From positions 2,294,001 through 2,358,000 of the forward strand of contig CAWADU010000003.1 in NCBI GenBank assembly GCA_963781025.1: a DNA stretch of 64,000 nucleotides, written 5' to 3'. Below, in pieces: positions 17,264-29,256 of this stretch (position 1 is the stretch's first letter; each line of letters starts with the position of its first letter). Source of the stretch: Tardibacter sp963781025. Its GTDB lineage: Bacteria > Pseudomonadota > Alphaproteobacteria > Sphingomonadales > Sphingomonadaceae. Both the position numbers and the translations under genes were made by a program. Under the pieces are notes generated by a model. It did no database searches, was not told the DNA's origin, and saw only the letters and a list, made by a program, of their open reading frames with translations.

Positions 17264-19502
17264 GTGAATCTTCAGCCGCACAGCAGGACATTCCTTGCCC
17301 ACATCGTGATCCCCGTGGCGATTGCCGTGCTGGCGACGGCGGCAATCGTGATGGCGCTGCTGTTCTGGTCCACCCGGCAGGCCGATACCATCGCCGCGCA
17401 GCGGCAGCAGGCACTGTTCAGGCTTGTGCTCGACCAAAGCGTCACGGCAATCGCGCATGATCAGGAAGCGTCGACTCTATGGGACGACGCCGTAGAACGG
17501 TTGCAGTCGCCAAAGCACGACCTGGGCTGGATCGATAATAATCTCGGCGTTTGGTTTCATTCCTATTACGGCCACGACCAGATCTACATACTCGATGCCG
17601 CCAACCAGCCCGTCTATGCGATGCAATTGGGCAGGCGGGTGGCGCCGTCGCGCTATCGGGCCGAAGAGAAGCAGATCCGGCCGCTGTTGATGGAGTTGCG
17701 GCGAAAGCTTCTGACTGCGGAAAAAACATTCGAAGCCGGCAATATGCAGAGCGCGGGCACCGCCGATCGGAAGATCGTGAACGGCCGCCCCGCGATCGTC
17801 AGTGTGAAGCCGATCGTGTCGGAAACCGGCAAAATCGCGCAGCGGCCCAATGACATCTTCCTCCACGTCAGCGTGCGCTATCTGGACGGCAGTTTCCTGT
17901 CGCGACTGTCGGGGCAATATGACTTCGACGGCGCGCGTTTCACCTGGTCTGCCCCGCGCCGGGGCGGCGTGGCTTCGCTGCCGCTCCGCGATCGTTCGGG
18001 ACACACGCTTGGCTATTTCACCTGGCATCCGTTCGCGCCGGGATCGGCGGTGTACGCGGGTCTGGTGCCGGTACTGGTAATCGCCGTTCTGCTGGTTGCG
18101 GCAATCGTCGCTATTCTCATCGCGCGGGTTCGCCGCAGCACACTTCAGCTTCATGCCAGCCGGGCGCAGGCGCAGTACCTTGCCTTCCATGATGCGCTGA
18201 CCGGACTTCCCAACCGGGCGTTGTTCGATGACCGGCTCGATTACCAGCTTGCCGCGGTCAGGCAGGGTTCCTCGCCGGTCGCGCTTCTTTATCTCGACGT
18301 CGATCGTTTCAAGCACGTCAACGATACGCTCGGTCATCCCGCGGGCGATGCCCTGATCCGTGAGCTTGGCCGACGGCTGGCGGACGCGGTCGACGCGGAA
18401 GACACTGTGGCCCGGCTAGGCGGCGACGAGTTCGCGATAATCCAAACCGCTGTCGACTTGCCTGCGCAGACCGAAATCCTTTGCATGCGGATCGTCGAGG
18501 CGGTCAGCCAGCCGTTCGACGTGGTCGGGAATCAGGTTCACATCGGCATCAGCATCGGGATCGCGCTTTCGTCCAGCGAGGGCGTGGACCGGGTCGAATT
18601 GACCCGAAAGGCGGACATCGCGCTCTACAATGCGAAGGCGCAGGGACGTGGTCGCTACATGTTCTTTGCCGAAAAGATGGATGTGCAGATTTCGCGGTCG
18701 CCAGGAGATGGAACGCGATCTTCGTGCAGCGCTTTTGGCCGGCGATCAGTTGGAAGTGCTTTATCAGCCGCTTTTCGCGGCGCAGTCGCAGACAATCACC
18801 GGCGTCGAGGCGCTGGTCCGCTGGAATCATCCCCGCAATGGCATGATAATGCCCGCGACATTCATTCCGATCGCCGAGGAATTGGGCTTGATCGAGCCGC
18901 TGGGCGAATGGGTGCTGGAGCAGGCATGCATCGCCGTCCAGAAATGGCCGGTGAACGCCGTTTCAGTCAATGTGTCCCCGGTCCAGCTGCGCAATCCCGG
19001 TCTTGCCACAAGGGTTCTGGCGGTGCTCGCGAGGACCGGCCTCGATCCGGCCCGCCTCGAGCTTGAGATCACCGAAACCTGCTTCATGGAAAATGCCACC
19101 CAATGTCAGCCGAACATCGCCACCCTTCGCGCAAAGGGCGTCAGGATTGCGCTGGACGATTTCGGAACCGGCTACTCGTCATTGAATCATTTGCGGCAAT
19201 TTGCCGTGGACAGGATCAAGATCGACGGCTCCTTCGTGCGGGCTATCGATACCGCGACGGGCGGCGGCCCTATCATCCAGGCAATCGTCGACCTGGCCAG
19301 GGCAACCGGACTGAAGGTGACCGCCGAGGGCATCGAAACCGATGAACAAAGCCACTTTCTGACCGGTATTGGATGCCACGAACTGCAGGGATTCCTGTTA
19401 TCGCGTCCGCTGCCCGTCGCCGCCGTTGATCAACTGTTCGGCAAGGGGCAGGGGCTGGCCGCCGCCGGTAGTGGAATGGGCGGTCGCCGGCGGTGCACAT
19501 GA
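17264..19502 (+). pseudogene. CHASE4-GGDEF-EAL cyclic-di-GMP protein, frame broken by one base
   Basis: Two frames make one protein: residues about 14-36 membrane helix, then a periplasmic CHASE4 sensor (TLWDDAVERL, LGVWFHSYYGHDQIYILD), second helix near 265-285, GGDEF domain with intact RLGGDEFAII, and EAL domain with EALVRWNHP, NVSP and LDDFGTGYSSL. The break lies right in the GGDEF-EAL linker: deleting one G of the GG at 18696-18697 rejoins them into a 745-residue protein. The inhibitory RxxD site before GGDEF is absent (DAED). The start is a GTG at 17264. As written, a truncated cyclase would be made, while the EAL part could only come from an internal start near 18707. Indel error or true disruption cannot be told apart here. 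Confidence 0.88.
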
Positions 19503-19539
19503 TTCCGCCCGATCGAGCAGGATCACGCCCCGCCCAGGG

Positions 19540-22395
<2,856 letters not shown>

Positions 22396-22408
22396 TTCTC
22401 GCGTCCGT

Positions 22409-22774
22409 TCAGCCGAGGGTTGCCTGATAGCCCGCCGCATCGAGCAGCGATTCGAGTTCGGCGGGGTTTGCGATGCGAAGCTTCACCATCCATCCGTCGC
22501 CTTCGGGTGCGGCGCTGATGGTTTCGGGCGCGTCGGTCAGCGCCTCGTTGAAGCCAATGATTTCGCCCGTGATCGGTGCATAGATGTCGGATGCGGCCTT
22601 TACCGATTCGACGACCGCCATCGCGCCGCCTTGGGCGATCTTCGTGCCAACCGGCTGCGCTTCGAAGAAGACGATGTCGCCAAGCGCCTCCGCCGCATGG
22701 GGCGTAATGCCGACAATGCCGGTGTCGCCTTCGACGCGCAGCCATTCATGATCTTTGGTGAAATAAATGGTCAT
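22409..22774 (-). CDS. gcvH: Glycine cleavage system H protein
   Basis: A 121-residue lipoyl carrier that shuttles the aminomethyl intermediate between P, T and L proteins. The lipoylated lysine lies in VVESVKAASDIYAP at about residue 60, and the start MTIYFTKDHEWLRVEGD is typical. It sits between gcvT and gcvP, 26 bases after gcvT. Confidence 0.97.
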   Translation of the reverse strand: MTIYFTKDHEWLRVEGDTGIVGITPHAAEALGDIVFFEAQPVGTKIAQGGAMAVVESVKAASDIYAPITGEIIGFNEALTDAPETISAAPEGDGWMVKLRIANPAELESLLDAAGYQATLG

Positions 22775-22800
22775 TGGATGCTCCAGTTCCGCGCCGATAT

Positions 22801-23946
22801 TCAGCGTTTGTAGCGATGGGGGACGAAGGGAAGCGGCGTCACCGTCATAGGCACCCGCTTGCCGCGCAGTTCAGCGTAAACCTTTGTGCCTGGCGGAGCG
22901 AAAGCGGGCGCGACATAGCCCATCGCGACGGGTGCTTCGGCGCTGGGACCGAACGCGCCCGACGTGACAGCGCCGATCGCATCCCCACCCTCTTGGGTTG
23001 CGAACAAGGCCGCCCCGCCGCGCACCGGAGCGCGGCCTTCGGGTTGCAGCCCGACGCGGCGGCGGGAAGCGCCATTCGCAAGCTGGTCGAGAATGACGTC
23101 CGCGCCGGGAAAACCGCCCGCGCGTGCGCCGCCCGTCCGGCGCGCCTTCTGCATTGCCCATTCCAGCGCGCCTTCGACGGGCGTGGTGGTTGCGTCGAGG
23201 TCGGCGCCATAAAGGCACAGCCCCGCTTCGAGCCGCAGGCTGTCGCGTGCGCCAAGCCCGATTGGAAGGACATCGGCGTCGGCCAGCAGCGTCTCGGCCA
23301 GCGCCACCGCATAGGCGGCCGATACGCTGATCTCATAGCCGTCCTCGCCGGTATAGCCGGATCGCGAGACGACACATGGCGTCCCGGCAAGTTCGAGTTC
23401 GGCGACGTCCATGAACCGCATCGCGGCCGTCGCTGGATTCAGCCGGGCAAGCACCGTCTCCGCTTCAGGGCCCTGCAGGGCAAGGAGCGCGCGGTCGGCC
23501 AGCGGTTCGATGAGGCAAGTGTCGGAAAGGTGCGCGCGCAGGTGTGCTTCGTCCTCTGCCTTGCAGGCGGCGTTCACCACCAGCAGCAGATGGTCGCCGC
23601 GATTGGCGATCATAAGGTCGTCGAGGATGCCGCCCGTGTCATTGGTGAAGAAGGCATAGCGCTGCCGCCCCACGCCTAGGCCCAGCACGTCGACCGGCAC
23701 CAGCCGTTCCAGCGCCAGCGCCGCGTCCTCGACCCTTCCCGACCTTGGGCGAAGCAGGATCTGCCCCATGTGCGAGACGTCGAACAGGCCCGCCGCCGAG
23801 CGGGTGTGGAGATGCTCGGCCATAATCCCGGCAGGATATTGCACCGGCATCGCATAGCCGGCGAACGCCACCATCCGGCCGCCCCTTGCGACATGAAGTT
23901 CATGCAGCGGCGTGCGCAAAAGCGAGGCGGAATCGGTGTCGCTCAT
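22801..23946 (-). CDS. gcvT: Aminomethyltransferase, glycine cleavage T protein
   Basis: Tetrahydrofolate-dependent enzyme releasing ammonia and forming methylene-THF from aminomethyl-GcvH. A 381-residue protein starting at the ATG at 23946 (SDTDSASLLRTPLHELH); FDVSHMGQI, GYTGEDGYEI and LRLEAGLCLYGADL are the family blocks. An AGG lies upstream of this ATG. It is the first gene behind the glycine riboswitch. Confidence 0.96.
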   Translation of the reverse strand: MSDTDSASLLRTPLHELHVARGGRMVAFAGYAMPVQYPAGIMAEHLHTRSAAGLFDVSHMGQILLRPRSGRVEDAALALERLVPVDVLGLGVGRQRYAFFTNDTGGILDDLMIANRGDHLLLVVNAACKAEDEAHLRAHLSDTCLIEPLADRALLALQGPEAETVLARLNPATAAMRFMDVAELELAGTPCVVSRSGYTGEDGYEISVSAAYAVALAETLLADADVLPIGLGARDSLRLEAGLCLYGADLDATTTPVEGALEWAMQKARRTGGARAGGFPGADVILDQLANGASRRRVGLQPEGRAPVRGGAALFATQEGGDAIGAVTSGAFGPSAEAPVAMGYVAPAFAPPGTKVYAELRGKRVPMTVTPLPFVPHRYKR

Positions 23947-24021
23947 CTGGACACCTGGTTGCAATCATAGTGGAAACGAAAAGACATGGGCGCGTTCTCC
24001 AACCGTTACAGTCGAATTCAC

Positions 24022-24172
24022 GCCCCTTCTGTCTGTTTGCCTGAGATCGTTATCCCGTCGGCGGACGCCCTGAGCGTCTCTTTCCAGAATGTATCAGTCC
24101 ACTGGTCCTTTTGCCTGAGAGTTTCCGGGGCGGTTGCTCCTTCGGCGGCGGGGCGGGCCCGCTCTCTCCCTG
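24022..24172 (-). promoter_or_regulatory. Tandem glycine riboswitch upstream of gcvTHP
   Basis: On the minus strand two glycine aptamers lie in series in the gcvT leader. Aptamer 1 runs from about 24172 to 24100: GGGAGAGAGC, a variable GC-rich stem, CGCCGAAGGAGCAA, then AACTCTCAGGCAAAAGGACC. Aptamer 2 runs from about 24089 to 24024: TTCTGGAAAGAGACGC, CGCCGACGGGATAACG, ATCTCAGGCAAACAGACAGAA, with TTCTG/CAGAA forming P1. The short linker and paired CTCAGGCAAA cores are the class signature. Glycine binding turns on the downstream cleavage operon. About 75 bases separate it from the gcvT start. Confidence 0.96.
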
Positions 24173-24299
24173 TGGTCTGTCGTCTAGCCTAATCTCCTGA
24201 AAGCCAAGATTGCTGCATCGCAACTATATCAGCAGGCCGCAATCATCAACTGGCAAAACATCCTATCACAGCTGGGTACGGCCGTCATTGCTTGATCGC

Positions 24300-25265
24300 T
24301 CAGTTTCCAGCCGGGGTTTTCGATGTCGGCGCAGGGGCCGCGTGGACGGACGGCAGCGGGATGACCTGTTCAATCTGTCCGGGTGGTGGCGCCAGCAGCG
24401 CCACGGTTTCAAGTGTGTCGAGCGCCTGGCGCGCAACCAGATAGCGGCGGGCGGCGGCGGTCCATGCGGCGGCCTTGGCGCGCGCGCCTTCGGACAGCCG
24501 GTTCACCTGCCACAGCGCGCCTGCAACGTCGCCCAGTATCAACCGCTGGCGGGCGTCCTTCAGTTGTTCGACCGGTTCCGTGACCGGTTCGGTCTCGCGC
24601 TTGAACATGATCAGGCCGGCGATGTCGCTCCTGAGGTCGCTCCACCAGCTTTCGCCGTGGGATGCCTGTTGCAGTTGCGGTTCCAGTGTCTGCAGGCCGG
24701 CCTGGAGCTGGGACAGCGTCACCGGCTTCTGGCCTGCCGTGACCAGCGCCGCGACCGCTTGTGGCTGGGTGCCGCCGAAACGATCGCGCAACATGCCTTC
24801 GATCACGCCCAGCGATTGGCCCGTATCGATCGCGCGCCGCGCCGCCAGTGCAAGCAGCATGCCTTCGGCGCGCGCGGAATTCGCCAATGCCGTGCTGCTG
24901 CGCTCATCCAGCGCATCGAAGCGCTTTTCCAGTGCATCGAGGCGGTCGGCCTGGGTCGACATCGCCGCCAGTTCTTCATTGCTGGCACCCGAAACCGGGC
25001 GATCCTCAAGCGACTGCAGGCGGCGCTTCACCGTTGCCGTTTCGGTGGTTTGCGCAACACTTACCGGCGTGGGCGCGGCGATGTCCTCACCTGCACCAAA
25101 GGGCATTCTGGACCGCACTTCGCGCTCGAACCAGGGGTTGGCGAGCATACCCAGCGCGAAGGTCATGGCGGCGATCGTCAATATCCACGGCCACCCCGAT
25201 CTGCGGGGACGTCTGGTTCCGGCAACCTCAGTTGGATCGTTCAGCTCGCCAGGATATCCGGCCAT
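24300..25265 (-). CDS. Mitofilin/Mic60-like inner-membrane protein
   Basis: A 321-residue protein with a short cytoplasmic N-terminus, one membrane helix (about residues 27-43, WILTIAAMTFALGML), a coiled-coil stretch (about 75-130, repeated LEDR/LDALEKRFDALDE) and a C-terminal helical domain with GDVAGALWQVNRLSEGARAKAAAW. This layout and its place directly after hemD match alphaproteobacterial homologues of mitochondrial Mic60, the cristae-junction protein. It likely shapes or tethers the inner membrane. Same strand as hemC and hemD, 27 bases after hemD. Confidence 0.82.
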   Translation of the reverse strand: MAGYPGELNDPTEVAGTRRPRRSGWPWILTIAAMTFALGMLANPWFEREVRSRMPFGAGEDIAAPTPVSVAQTTETATVKRRLQSLEDRPVSGASNEELAAMSTQADRLDALEKRFDALDERSSTALANSARAEGMLLALAARRAIDTGQSLGVIEGMLRDRFGGTQPQAVAALVTAGQKPVTLSQLQAGLQTLEPQLQQASHGESWWSDLRSDIAGLIMFKRETEPVTEPVEQLKDARQRLILGDVAGALWQVNRLSEGARAKAAAWTAAARRYLVARQALDTLETVALLAPPPGQIEQVIPLPSVHAAPAPTSKTPAGN

Positions 25266-25292
25266 GTCATTCCTCTGTTGCCGAAGCGCATG

Positions 25293-26009
25293 TCATTCGC
25301 GGTCCCGTTGTTCGGACGCCGTCGGTTTGTCGCACAGTAGACCGCAGGCCGCAAACAGTTGATCCTCGCGGGGTTCCGCCGCAACCGCGACCGCGCGCCA
25401 GCCGGGACCAGCAGCTTCGGCAACCAGCGGGCTCAATGCGCCAAGGGTCATCCCGTTCCGGTCCAGCCCGGCCTGGTCGGCAAGCAGGGCGAACCGCGTT
25501 GCGGCACGGGGGGAATAGAGCAGGACATGGCTGACCGTTCCGGCGGCAAGGCTGGCGATCGTGCCATCGTCCAGCCGCTCGACCGGGTCCGCCGCATAGA
25601 CGATGCGTGTCAGGATATGGGGGCGGAGCGCGGCGATGCGGCGATGCTCCCGTCCCGCGAGGTGCAATGCAGTCGCGACGCCGTCCGCCGCCATTCGTCC
25701 GGCAAGCATCTCGGCATCGCCGGTACTGGTGAAGACGTTGATGAAGCCATGGGTTTCGGCCACCTGTGCCGTGGCCTTGCCGACCGCATAGCATGGCAGC
25801 GCCCGCCAGCGGCCCGGCAGCGGCCCGGCCAGCCGCACGGCGTTCGCGCTTGTCAGCATCAGCGCATCGAAAGCTTCGCCCGGCGGCGTCCATTCGACCG
25901 AATGGACGGTGAACAGCGGTTCGGTCACAACCTCATGGCCAAGCGCCTCGAGACGGCGCGCGGTAGCGCTGGCGCCGGGTTCCGGCCGGGTGACGAGGAC
26001 GCGCGCCAT
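25293..26009 (-). CDS. hemD: Uroporphyrinogen-III synthase
   Basis: Closes hydroxymethylbilane to uroporphyrinogen III with inversion of ring D. A 238-residue protein; sequence is poorly conserved in the family, but RVLVTRPEPGASATARRLEALGH at the start, LMLTSANAVR and AVGKATAQVAETHGF are diagnostic. Six bases after hemC on the same strand. Confidence 0.93.
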   Translation of the reverse strand: MARVLVTRPEPGASATARRLEALGHEVVTEPLFTVHSVEWTPPGEAFDALMLTSANAVRLAGPLPGRWRALPCYAVGKATAQVAETHGFINVFTSTGDAEMLAGRMAADGVATALHLAGREHRRIAALRPHILTRIVYAADPVERLDDGTIASLAAGTVSHVLLYSPRAATRFALLADQAGLDRNGMTLGALSPLVAEAAGPGWRAVAVAAEPREDQLFAACGLLCDKPTASEQRDRE

Positions 26010-26015
26010 CAGCGG

Positions 26016-26942
26016 TCAGGCATCGAACAGCGCCCTGAGCGCCGGGCTGGCGCGGGACAACAGGTCGCGGCCGAGCGCAGCGGCCTTTTCATTGGCTTCA
26101 ACAGCAAATGCCGTCACTTCGCCCCGCACGATCTCGGAGCCGTTGGGAAGCAGGATCTCGGCACGCAGATAAAACCTGCCGCCGTCGTCTGGCTGAGCCA
26201 GCGCGGCAATCGGCGAGCGGCAGGTTCCGCCTAGCCCCGCGAGCAGCGAGCGCTCCATCATCACCGCGTCGAAGGTGGGCGCATGATCGATTGCGGCCAG
26301 AAGCGCGCGAACCGCCGTGCCTGCCGTGCGCGCCTCGATGCCGATTGCGCCTTGCGCCGGGGCGGGCAGCATCACCTCGACCGGAACCGGAACGCCGACA
26401 TCGTCCTGTCCCAGCCGATGGAGCCCGGCGGCGGCAAGCAGCGTGGCGTCGGCCTCGCCATCGGCCAGCTTCCTCAGCCGGGTCGCGACATTGCCGCGAA
26501 ACAGCCCGATCCTGAGATCCGGCCTCAGCGAAAGCAGTTGCGCCGCGCGGCGGGGAGAGGATGTACCCACCCGTGCCTCACGGGGCAGCGCTTCGATCGA
26601 TGCGACGCCGATCAGCCGGTCGCGCACATCGGCGCGGGGCAGCATCGCTGCGATGGCGATTTCCACAGGACGCAGCGTCTCGACGTCCTTCATGGAATGG
26701 ACGGCGATATCGATGCGGCCATCGGCAAGTGCTGCGTCCAGCTCCTTGGTCCACAGCGCCTTGCCGCCGACTTCGGCAAGCGCGCGATCCTGCACGCGGT
26801 CGCCGGTGGTCGTCAGCGGCACCAACGCGATATCGTCGTTGTTCCAGCCATGGGCTGCAATCAGCGCATCAGCCACCATATGGGCCTGAGCGAGCGCCAG
26901 CGGCGAAGCGCGGGTGCCAAGTTTGATCCTGGGTGCAGTCAT
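26016..26942 (-). CDS. hemC: Hydroxymethylbilane synthase (porphobilinogen deaminase)
   Basis: Polymerises four porphobilinogens for tetrapyrrole synthesis. A 308-residue protein starting RIKLGTRASPLALAQA after MTAP; HSMKDVET and the cofactor-binding cysteine in GLGGTCRSPIAAL (about residue 240) are present. Divergent from tsaD with 42 bases between the starts, and first gene of hemC-hemD-mic60-like. Confidence 0.97.
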   Translation of the reverse strand: MTAPRIKLGTRASPLALAQAHMVADALIAAHGWNNDDIALVPLTTTGDRVQDRALAEVGGKALWTKELDAALADGRIDIAVHSMKDVETLRPVEIAIAAMLPRADVRDRLIGVASIEALPREARVGTSSPRRAAQLLSLRPDLRIGLFRGNVATRLRKLADGEADATLLAAAGLHRLGQDDVGVPVPVEVMLPAPAQGAIGIEARTAGTAVRALLAAIDHAPTFDAVMMERSLLAGLGGTCRSPIAALAQPDDGGRFYLRAEILLPNGSEIVRGEVTAFAVEANEKAAALGRDLLSRASPALRALFDA

Positions 26943-26984
26943 AAGGCTTGCTCTAGGTGCAACTGGGCTGGCAGGAAAGCCGCC

Positions 26985-28028
26985 ATGTCACATACGCCTG
27001 TCATATTGGGTCTGGAATCGAGCTGCGATGAAACCGCGGCCGCGCTTGTCACGGCTGACCGGCAGATTCTGGCCCAGCGTATCGCCGGTCAGGAGGAATC
27101 GCACCGGCCTTTTGGCGGCGTCGTTCCCGAAATCGCGGCGCGCGCGCATGTCGAGGTGCTTGCCCCGCTGGTCGAACAGGTGTTGCAGGAAGCCGGTCTG
27201 CGCCTCGACCAGGTGGACGCGATCGCGGCAACGGCGGGCCCGGGGCTGATCGGCGGGGTCATGGTCGGGCTTGTTACCGGCAAGGCGCTGGCTTTTGCCG
27301 CGAATAAACCGTTGATCGCGATCAATCATCTCGAAGGCCATGCGCTTAGCCCTCGCCTCGCTGATCCGGACCTCGCCTTTCCTTATCTGTTGCTGCTGGT
27401 TTCGGGTGGCCACTGTCAACTACTGGCGGTCGATGACGTTGGCCAATACCGGCGGCTCGCGACCACGATCGACGATGCGGCGGGCGAGGCGTTCGACAAG
27501 GTCGCAAAGATACTGGGGCTCGGGTTTCCGGGCGGACCGGCGGTGGAACGCGCGGCGCTGGCGGGTGATCGGCGCGCGGTGCCGCTGCCGCGCCCGCTGG
27601 TCGGTTCGGGCGAGCCGCATTTCTCCTTCGCGGGATTGAAGAGCGCGGTGCTGCGCGCCGCCAATGCCGGAAGCCACCGGACGGAAGACCTTGCCGCCTC
27701 CTTCCAGCAGGCGGTCGTCGATTGCCTGATCGATCGCACGCGGCTGGCGATGGATGCGATGCCGGAGGCGACGGCGCTGGTGGTTGCGGGAGGCGTAGCC
27801 GCCAACCAGGCGATCCGTTCAGAATTGCAGGCGCTGGCCGATAGCCGCGGCCTGCCGTTCATCGCGCCGCCCGGCTGGTTGTGTACCGATAACGCGGCGA
27901 TGATCGCCTGGGCCGGGGCCGAGCGATTCCAACCGGGCATGACCGATGGGCTGGAAGCGGTGGCGCGCGCGCGCTGGCCATTGGATCCTGACGCGCCGCC
28001 GGCGCGGGGAGCGGGGGTGAAGGCATGA
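26985..28028 (+). CDS. tsaD: tRNA N6-threonylcarbamoyladenosine synthase subunit TsaD
   Basis: Kae1/TsaD protein that transfers the threonylcarbamoyl group to A37 of ANN-decoding tRNAs. The ATG at 26985 with AGGAAAG upstream gives 347 residues: LGLESSCDETAAALV, the metal-binding NHLEGHALSP and SGGHCQLL are all present. It overlaps gpsA by four bases (ATGA), a common alphaproteobacterial pairing next to hemC. Confidence 0.97.
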   Translation: MSHTPVILGLESSCDETAAALVTADRQILAQRIAGQEESHRPFGGVVPEIAARAHVEVLAPLVEQVLQEAGLRLDQVDAIAATAGPGLIGGVMVGLVTGKALAFAANKPLIAINHLEGHALSPRLADPDLAFPYLLLLVSGGHCQLLAVDDVGQYRRLATTIDDAAGEAFDKVAKILGLGFPGGPAVERAALAGDRRAVPLPRPLVGSGEPHFSFAGLKSAVLRAANAGSHRTEDLAASFQQAVVDCLIDRTRLAMDAMPEATALVVAGGVAANQAIRSELQALADSRGLPFIAPPGWLCTDNAAMIAWAGAERFQPGMTDGLEAVARARWPLDPDAPPARGAGVKA

Positions 28029-29017
28029 AATCGATCGACAGAATCGGCGTGATCGGCGGCGGCGCATGGGGGACCGCACTGGCGCAGGTCGCCGCATCGG
28101 GCGGCGAGGAAGTGGTAATCTGGGCGCGCGAACCCGAAGTGGTGGCCGCGATCAACGCCGACCATCTCAATCCCGTGTTCCTGCCCAACATCCCCCTGTC
28201 TCCCGGCATCCGCGCGACCGGCGATCTCGCCGCGCTGTCCCGGACCGACGCGTTGCTGGTGGTGGCGCCCGCCCAGCACGTCCGCACCATATTGTCGGCT
28301 TTGCCGCAGGGTGATCGCGCGCTCGTCCTCTGCTCAAAGGGGATCGAGGCTGGGACCATGAAGCTGCTGACGGAGGTCGCCGCCGAAGCGCAACCGAACG
28401 CGCCGATCGCGGTGCTTTCCGGGCCCACTTTCGCGCATGAAGTCGCGCGAGGCCTGCCGACGGCGGTGACGCTTGCCGCCAGCGATCTCGTGCTTGCCAG
28501 GGCGCTGACGACGCGATTGGCGATGCCGGCGTTTCGTCCCTATGCGTCTGACGATCTGATCGGTGCCGAGATCGGCGGCGCGGTGAAGAACGTGCTCGCG
28601 ATCGCCTGCGGCGTGGTCGAAGGCCGGGGGCTTGGGCAGAACGCACGGGCTGCGCTCATCAGCCGGGGCTTTGCCGAAATGTCGCGCTTCGGCGTTGCGC
28701 GCGGCGCCCGGGCCGAAACCCTGGCGGGCTTGTCGGGGCTCGGCGATCTGGTGCTGACCTGCTCGTCGCCATCCTCGCGCAATTTCAGCCTGGGTTTTGG
28801 TCTTGGTCAGGGGAAAAGCGCCGCCGAACTGCTGGCGGATCGCAAGACCGTGGCCGAAGGCGCGTTCACGGCACCTGTCCTGCGCCAGGCGGCACAAGCG
28901 GTTGGCGCCGATATGCCGATCGTCGAGGCGGTGTGCGAATTGCTTGACGGGTCGGCGGCGATCGATGCCGTGGTCGAACGGCTGCTGACGCGGCCGCTCA
29001 AGGCCGAGGCATGCTAA
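28025..29017 (+). CDS. gpsA: Glycerol-3-phosphate dehydrogenase [NAD(P)+]
   Basis: Reduces dihydroxyacetone phosphate to sn-glycerol-3-phosphate for phospholipid synthesis. A 330-residue protein with the Rossmann start IGVIGGGAWGTALAQ, SGPTFAHEVARGLPTAV, the catalytic lysine in GGAVKNVLAIACG and the helix GARAETLAGLSGLGDLVLTC. Translationally coupled to tsaD by a four-base overlap. Its stop overlaps, tail to tail, the SDHAF4-like gene. Confidence 0.97.
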   Translation: MKSIDRIGVIGGGAWGTALAQVAASGGEEVVIWAREPEVVAAINADHLNPVFLPNIPLSPGIRATGDLAALSRTDALLVVAPAQHVRTILSALPQGDRALVLCSKGIEAGTMKLLTEVAAEAQPNAPIAVLSGPTFAHEVARGLPTAVTLAASDLVLARALTTRLAMPAFRPYASDDLIGAEIGGAVKNVLAIACGVVEGRGLGQNARAALISRGFAEMSRFGVARGARAETLAGLSGLGDLVLTCSSPSSRNFSLGFGLGQGKSAAELLADRKTVAEGAFTAPVLRQAAQAVGADMPIVEAVCELLDGSAAIDAVVERLLTRPLKAEAC

Positions 29018-29190
29018 AAATCGACGGCTATGCCCTTGTTCTCCCAATCGCCATAACGGGTGGGCTCGGGTCCGGCCCGTCCGCCGCTTTCATTTTCGGT
29101 GGCGACGCTCCCGGGTTTCGGCACCGGCGGACTGGGAGAAAGATGGGCCGGTGGTTTCAACCATTCCGGGCGACGGTTTTTTTCGGTCAT
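29014..29190 (-). CDS. DUF1674 / SDHAF4-like protein (58 residues)
   Basis: A small gene easily missed because of its length. It reads MTEKNRRPEWLKPPAHL and ends with EPTRYGDWENKGIAVDF, the invariant C-terminal motif of DUF1674, the family of the mitochondrial succinate dehydrogenase assembly factor SDHAF4. In mitochondria SDHAF4 binds flavinylated SdhA before it joins SdhB; a similar role here is inference. It is convergent with gpsA and overlaps its stop by four bases, and faces away from htpX, whose start is 67 bases beyond its own. Confidence 0.9.
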   Translation of the reverse strand: MTEKNRRPEWLKPPAHLSPSPPVPKPGSVATENESGGRAGPEPTRYGDWENKGIAVDF

Positions 29191-29256
29191 GTCGGGGTTC
29201 TGCCTTGATCTTCTTCGTCATCGTACCGAAATTCGGCACCCGGAGGTAGACGTGTT

